From: Verrucomicrobiota bacterium
GTDB lineage: Bacteria; Verrucomicrobiota; Verrucomicrobiia; Opitutales; UBA953
Direction: 5' to 3'
DNA: 57,779 nt
NCBI GenBank assembly: GCA_026397955.1
Contig: JAPLTV010000050.1
Span: 1 to 57,779 of the forward strand
Shown: positions 54,300 through 57,779 of the stretch, in pieces
Numbering within the stretch: the first letter of the stretch is position 1
Layout of the letters: the number at the start of each line of letters is the position of its first letter
The notes under the pieces: model-generated
Database searches by the model: none
The model's input: only the letters and a program-made list of their open reading frames with translations
What the model was told of the DNA's origin: nothing
Position numbers and translations under genes: made by a program

Positions 54300-54638
54300 T
54301 TACCTAACCGTCACACCTTTAGCCGCCAATTCCCTTAAAAACTCCTGCGGTGAAGGCGGGCTGATGAGAAAATTTCTGAAACAGCCGGTGCGACGACGGA
54401 GCAGGATCATTCGCTTCGGGTTCCCGGTGTTGGTCCAATGCTCGTTCCAGAAACACCAATCGTGCGCCGCCCATTCGATGTCGCTCAGCGCGACCTTGCG
54501 CACAGTCCAGCCGTAGACGCGCACGCGCACAAAGGCTTCATCGACGGTGTAGGTCATGCCCCAGAAAATCGCGTGGAACAGCAACCCCGCGAACACGAAG
54601 GACCCGAGCAGGGGCAGCAGATGCAGGAAGACCTCCAT
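54300..54638 (-). CDS. Small membrane-anchored protein, PH-like domain
   Basis: A 112-residue protein with an N-terminal hydrophobic segment (residues 3-30, LHLLPLLGSFVFAGLLFHAI), then a beta-rich soluble part ending ISPPSPQEFLRELAAKG. The pattern of short strands followed by a final helix after a P-x-P-x-x-F motif resembles bacterial PH-like (bPH) membrane proteins; this is inference from pattern only. Function unknown. It is divergent from menD across 92 bp. Confidence 0.65.
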   Translation of the reverse strand: MEVFLHLLPLLGSFVFAGLLFHAIFWGMTYTVDEAFVRVRVYGWTVRKVALSDIEWAAHDWCFWNEHWTNTGNPKRMILLRRRTGCFRNFLISPPSPQEFLRELAAKGVTVR

Positions 54639-54730
54639 TTGAGGATAAAATATAGGACTAATCGGCAGGGCTTAAACCTAAAACCAAGCCCACGCTGGAC
54701 AGCCCCGCCCTCGGCGGATTGCCTGTGACT
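54639..54730. promoter_or_regulatory. Divergent spacer between the PH-like gene and menD
   Basis: A 92-bp spacer with an AT-rich patch (GATAAAATATAGGAC) next to the minus-strand start and no REP-like element. It must contain both promoters; boxes cannot be assigned with confidence. Confidence 0.3.
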
Positions 54731-56437
54731 ATGGCTCGCGCGACGAAGCACCTGAACACGAACGCCCTCTGGGCCGACGTCGGCGTGCGCACCCTCCGCC
54801 GGCTCGGCCTCACGCACGTGGTGATCTCGCCCGGCTCCCGGTCGACGCCGTTGGCCCACGCCTTCGCCGAAAGCGCCGGCCTGCACGTGACGGTCGCGCT
54901 CGACGAACGTTCGGCCGGCTTCATCGCCCTCGGCCTCGCCAAGGCCACCGGTCGCCCGGCCGCCCTGCTCTGCACCTCTGGCACCGCCGCCGCCAACTAC
55001 CTGCCCGCCGTCATCGAAGCCCGCCTCGCAGCCACGCCCCTGCTCGTCCTCACCGCCGATCGCCCGCCCGAGCTGCGCGAATGCCACTCCGGCCAGACGA
55101 TCGCCCAGAACGGAATCTACGGCGGCTACCCGGTTTGGTCTGCCGAAGCGGCCGTGCCTTCAACCGACCTCTCCCTTCTCCGCCACTGGCGTCAGCTCTT
55201 GGTTGACGCCTGGCAGCGCTCCCAAGGCCCTCTGGCGGGCCCGGTGCACCTCAATCTCCCCTTCCGCGACCCTCTCGCCCCCTCGGATGCGGAAAAGGGC
55301 TTCAAGGCGCCCACTGGCCTCAATCTCGAGACCTTCACGGCCGTCCCGCCCTGCGGCATCGTCCGCCCGAACCTCACACCCGCCACCGTCGCCAGCCTGC
55401 TCCCGAAGACGGACCGCGGCGTCATCGTGGTCGGTCCGCATGCCTTCGAAGACCGCGACGAAAGCGCCGCGGCCCTCCGTGAACTTTCCCAACTGACCGG
55501 CTGGCCAATCCTCGCCGATGGAGCGGGCACACTGCGCGGCGACCTCGCCGGCGATACTTCGCTGATCTCGGGCTACGACCTCATCCTACGCGACGCCAAA
55601 GCAGCCAAGTCGCTCCGTCCGCAAGCCGCGGTCTTCGTCGGCCCGCTCCCGACCAGCAAAGTGCTGCGCGCTTGGCTCAAGGATGGTGATATTACCGTCA
55701 TCCAGCTCGGTCGCGCCGGCGAGAACACAGACCCTACCCATTCACGCTGGAGCCGCCTCGACGGCCAGCTCGTGCCCTCGGGCGACAAGGTTTCGTCAAA
55801 AGCCTCCGCTTACGGCAAGGCCTGGCAGTCGGCGCAGAAAGCCGCCGCCAAGAAACTCACGCACATCGTGAACGTCGACTGGCCCTTCGAAGGCCGCGTT
55901 GTTTCGCTGCTCGACGAAGCCCTTGGCCCGGACGACCGCCTGTTCGTCGGCAGCAGCATGCCGATCCGCGACGTGGAGTGGTTCTACCATCCGCCCGGCC
56001 CGGGCCCTGAGGTTCTCACCAACCGCGGCGCCAACGGCATCGACGGCACCGTCTCGACCGCGCTCGGCGCGTCGCTCGACGGCAAGCGCACGGTGCTCCT
56101 CTGCGGAGACCTGACCTTCCTGCACGACAGCAACGCCCTGCTCTCGGCTTACGGCCATCGCGGCGACCTCACCGTCGTTGTGATCAACAACCAGGGTGGC
56201 GGCATCTTCAATCACCTCGCCGTGGCGAAGAGCGCCCACTTCGAACAGCTCTGGGGCACGCCGCAGGCCACTGACCTCGGTAAGCTCTGCGCCGCCCACA
56301 AAGTGCGTCATGATCTGGCCGATGACTGGAACGACCTCCGCCGCCTGCTCGAAATCCGTGGTAAAGGCGTGCGGGTCATCGAATTCCGGACCGACCGGGA
56401 AGCCGACGCCGCCTGGCGCCAGAAGTCCTTCCGCTGA
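54731..56437 (+). CDS. menD: SEPHCHC synthase, menaquinone biosynthesis
   Basis: A 568-residue ThDP enzyme condensing isochorismate and 2-oxoglutarate in menaquinone biosynthesis. Seen: N-terminal pyrimidine-binding domain with VISPGSRSTPLAHAF (about 31-45) and catalytic Glu in ALDERSAGFIALG; TSGTAAANYLPAVIEA; LTADRPPELRECHSGQTI; and the C-terminal ThDP pyrophosphate site GDLTFLHDSNALL with NNQGGGIF. Length and order match MenD. ATG 54731 is used; an in-frame TTG lies 12 bp upstream. No other men gene is next to it. Its presence indicates menaquinone-based respiration. Confidence 0.95.
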   Translation: MARATKHLNTNALWADVGVRTLRRLGLTHVVISPGSRSTPLAHAFAESAGLHVTVALDERSAGFIALGLAKATGRPAALLCTSGTAAANYLPAVIEARLAATPLLVLTADRPPELRECHSGQTIAQNGIYGGYPVWSAEAAVPSTDLSLLRHWRQLLVDAWQRSQGPLAGPVHLNLPFRDPLAPSDAEKGFKAPTGLNLETFTAVPPCGIVRPNLTPATVASLLPKTDRGVIVVGPHAFEDRDESAAALRELSQLTGWPILADGAGTLRGDLAGDTSLISGYDLILRDAKAAKSLRPQAAVFVGPLPTSKVLRAWLKDGDITVIQLGRAGENTDPTHSRWSRLDGQLVPSGDKVSSKASAYGKAWQSAQKAAAKKLTHIVNVDWPFEGRVVSLLDEALGPDDRLFVGSSMPIRDVEWFYHPPGPGPEVLTNRGANGIDGTVSTALGASLDGKRTVLLCGDLTFLHDSNALLSAYGHRGDLTVVVINNQGGGIFNHLAVAKSAHFEQLWGTPQATDLGKLCAAHKVRHDLADDWNDLRRLLEIRGKGVRVIEFRTDREADAAWRQKSFR

Positions 56438-56469
56438 AAGAGTTTAGGAGGAAAGCAATCTGGCCCTAA

Positions 56470-56505
56470 TGTTATTGTTTACCAATAAATTGTTATTGTT
56501 AATTT
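56470..56505 (+). promoter_or_regulatory. Candidate promoter/operator of the DUF2975-XRE unit
   Basis: In a locally AT-rich 74-bp spacer there is an inverted repeat TTATTG-TTTAC-CAATAA (56472-56488) and a direct repeat TGTTATTGTT at 56470 and 56491, 21 bp apart (two helix turns). The location before the DUF2975 ATG suggests a binding site, possibly for the XRE protein encoded in the same unit. Confidence 0.45.
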
Positions 56506-56511
56506 AAACGC

Positions 56512-57099
56512 ATGGAAACCAAATCCACGCCCAATAAACCCATCGACCAGCGGATACGTACCATCGGCTCCATCGGCCAAGGCATCTGCACCGCCGGAAT
56601 GATCTGGTGGTTCTACGACATGTTCATCCAGTCGCTTTTTTATAACCCCTTCCAAGGAACGTATTCCTTTTCCAAGACGATGGAGTCGTACGGCATCAGC
56701 GGGGATATTCCTGGGATATTCAACATGGTCTTCACGGTCGCGGTCTTCATGACCATGCCGGTCATGCTCTTATTCTGGCTGGTCCGGAAAGCCTTCGGGG
56801 AGTTCGCCAAGGGAAGCATCTTAAGTCCGGTGATCGCGAGGACCATCCTCGGCGTCGCGCTCATCAGTTTCTCCGTGGCGGCCTTCAAACTGCTCTATTG
56901 GGCAAGCGAAAGTCCTTTTCGCCCGCTGTCGCCGCTTCTGCCGACAATGAAATCTTTGAATTCTTTTCTCCATATCCAAACCAGTGGAAGCCTCTTGAGC
57001 GTCTTTGAGTGGCTACTGATCGGCGTGGTCTGCCTGAGCCTTTACTGGGGAATCCGGCAGGCGATCGCGCTAAAAGAAGAAAACGACCTTACCGTCTGA
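56512..57099 (+). CDS. DUF2975 membrane protein
   Basis: A 195-residue inner-membrane protein with about four hydrophobic segments (around 20-40, 68-90, 108-130, 160-182). Length, topology and an immediately following small XRE regulator (3 bp gap) match the DUF2975 family, whose members are usually encoded with a YozG-like Cro/C1 protein. Function is not established; a membrane partner or modulator of the regulator is the usual guess. Its codon use is less GC-biased than that of the surrounding genes. Confidence 0.8.
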   Translation: METKSTPNKPIDQRIRTIGSIGQGICTAGMIWWFYDMFIQSLFYNPFQGTYSFSKTMESYGISGDIPGIFNMVFTVAVFMTMPVMLLFWLVRKAFGEFAKGSILSPVIARTILGVALISFSVAAFKLLYWASESPFRPLSPLLPTMKSLNSFLHIQTSGSLLSVFEWLLIGVVCLSLYWGIRQAIALKEENDLTV

Positions 57100-57102
57100 A
57101 CC

Positions 57103-57327
57103 ATGGCCATCATCATCCGCTTAGACGTCGCGCTCGCACAGCGCAAAATGTCGCTCACTGAACTGGCCGAAGCCGTCGACATCACGCTCGCCAACCTCTC
57201 AATCCTCAAAACGGGCAAGGCCAAGGCGATCCGCTTCAGTACGCTAGAAGCCATCTGCAAGCATCTCGGTTGCCAGCCCGGGGATATCCTCGAATACTAC
57301 CCAGAAGAACCCTCTAAGTCCCGATGA
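57103..57327 (+). CDS. Small XRE/Cro-C1 family regulator (YozG-like)
   Basis: A 74-residue protein that is almost only a helix-turn-helix domain: LDVALAQRKMSLTELAEAVD, then ITLANLSILKTGKAKAIRFS with the recognition helix, and LEAICKHLGCQPGDILEY. This matches the small XRE proteins that accompany DUF2975. It probably binds DNA upstream of its own unit. Its stop overlaps the ATG of the next gene by four bases (ATGA), so all three may be one transcript. Confidence 0.88.
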   Translation: MAIIIRLDVALAQRKMSLTELAEAVDITLANLSILKTGKAKAIRFSTLEAICKHLGCQPGDILEYYPEEPSKSR

Positions 57328-57779
57328 GTCTCATCCGCCTTCTCGTCGTCCTTGCGTGCGCCGCCTCGCTGGTCGCAGCCCCGGCCGAAAAGGCCGTCCC
57401 GCGTACCGAGCTTAAAGCGCAGGTAGCGCCTGGCGCTTCGATGAAATTCGGCTTTCCGGGACTCTCCGTCGATCGCTATGGAGCCATGGCGGAGTGCAAC
57501 CTCACTCTCCCCGCGAACTACGACGCCTCGAAGAAGTATCCGCTGGTCGCATGGCTCGGCGGCGGGGCTGGCACCAACTCGCCCAAGAATTCCTTCCTGC
57601 CGGAAGGCGATTTCATCGTCGTCGGCCTGCCCTTCCCCAAGGGCGCGAGTAATCCTGCCCAGGCTTATATGGTCGGCGATTACGCCAAGGTCTGGACGTA
57701 TCAGCGCTTCATGCTGGACGAGATCGCGAAGGTCATCCCGAACATCGACAGGTCACGCTCGGTCATCACTGGCTTCAGC
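57324..57779 (+). CDS. Exported alpha/beta hydrolase, 3' end outside window
   Basis: Open to the right edge, 152 codons seen. Signal peptide MSLIRLLVVLACAASLVAA. It then shows features of the alpha/beta-hydrolase family: LPANYDASKKYPLVAWLGGG and, at the very end, SVITGFS, where the Ser would be the start of the nucleophile elbow. It may be an esterase similar to the 44932 product but is clearly diverged. The ATGA overlap with the XRE gene suggests translational coupling. Confidence 0.75.
   Translation, partial: MSLIRLLVVLACAASLVAAPAEKAVPRTELKAQVAPGASMKFGFPGLSVDRYGAMAECNLTLPANYDASKKYPLVAWLGGGAGTNSPKNSFLPEGDFIVVGLPFPKGASNPAQAYMVGDYAKVWTYQRFMLDEIAKVIPNIDRSRSVITGFS

Overview
The window is GC-rich and reads as a chromosomal segment of a free-living Gram-negative member of the Verrucomicrobiota, probably Opitutia. 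This rests on the combination of a giant autotransporter-type beta-strand-repeat protein, two PVC-type 'membrane-bound dehydrogenase' proteins carrying CxxCH haem motifs, a DUF6807/PmoA-like protein, a secreted sulfatase, several secreted SGNH esterases and a classical menaquinone gene (menD). Species cannot be fixed from the sequence alone.

Layout. Positions 1-21190 (minus strand) are one uninterrupted reading frame of at least 7,063 codons. It has a signal peptide and then only autotransporter-associated beta-strand repeats, and its 3' end lies beyond the left edge. Positions 21.9-27.7 kb hold a secreted SGNH esterase and a sugar-acid locus: a GntP permease, an SDR (gluconate 5-dehydrogenase type) and a zinc dehydrogenase (L-idonate 5-dehydrogenase type) form a minus-strand operon, with a divergent secreted gluconolactonase. 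Positions 28.2-45.7 kb are a run of exported proteins: two large haem-containing dehydrogenases, a DUF6807 protein, a sulfatase, an aldo/keto reductase, a YHYH protein, an SGNH hydrolase with an adjacent catalytically dead paralogue, a hypothetical protein and an alpha/beta hydrolase. Together they suggest scavenging of sulfated or oxidised carbohydrates. Positions 46-57.8 kb are housekeeping: alaS (interrupted by a gap plus frameshift), nadK, an ABC-F ATPase, DUF3500, menD, a DUF2975/XRE regulatory pair and a partial hydrolase.

The most unusual content is between the genes. From 21.4 to 54.3 kb nearly every long spacer is built from a small set of repeat modules. The chief one is a REP-like element: constant head GTAGGG (often extended to TGCCTYGGGTAGGG) followed by a hairpin of two 9-base arms. 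About 48 copies are present, and the hairpin sequence differs between copies while base pairing is kept. I use these stem names, each read from GTAG. A: GGACGTGAT, loop TGCC. B: GGCGGCCAT, loop TGCC. C: GGACGCGAC or GGGCGCGAC, loop GGC. D: GGCTGGCCA or GGCCAACCA, loop TCCT. E: GGCCGAGCA, loop TCCC. F: GGGCAGCAC, GGTCAGCAC or GGACAGCAC, 3-base loop. G: GGATGCGAT, loop GAC. H: GGTCGGGAC, loop CGC, imperfect. J: GGTTGAGC. Two head-to-head composites recur: an A...B unit of 115-117 bp (12 copies, both orientations) and a D-E unit of 54 bp (3 copies). Some A...B units have had one hairpin exchanged for another type while the spacer is kept.

Other modules are an approximately 80-bp long inverted repeat (LIR, ends AAAGGGAGACCGG), heptamer arrays (HEP, GCGGTTA/GCGGTTG), dodecamer arrays (DOD, consensus AYTCAGYCCTCM) and GGTGGCA-rich tracts (GTR). 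No transposase gene that could move the REP-like units is present in the window.
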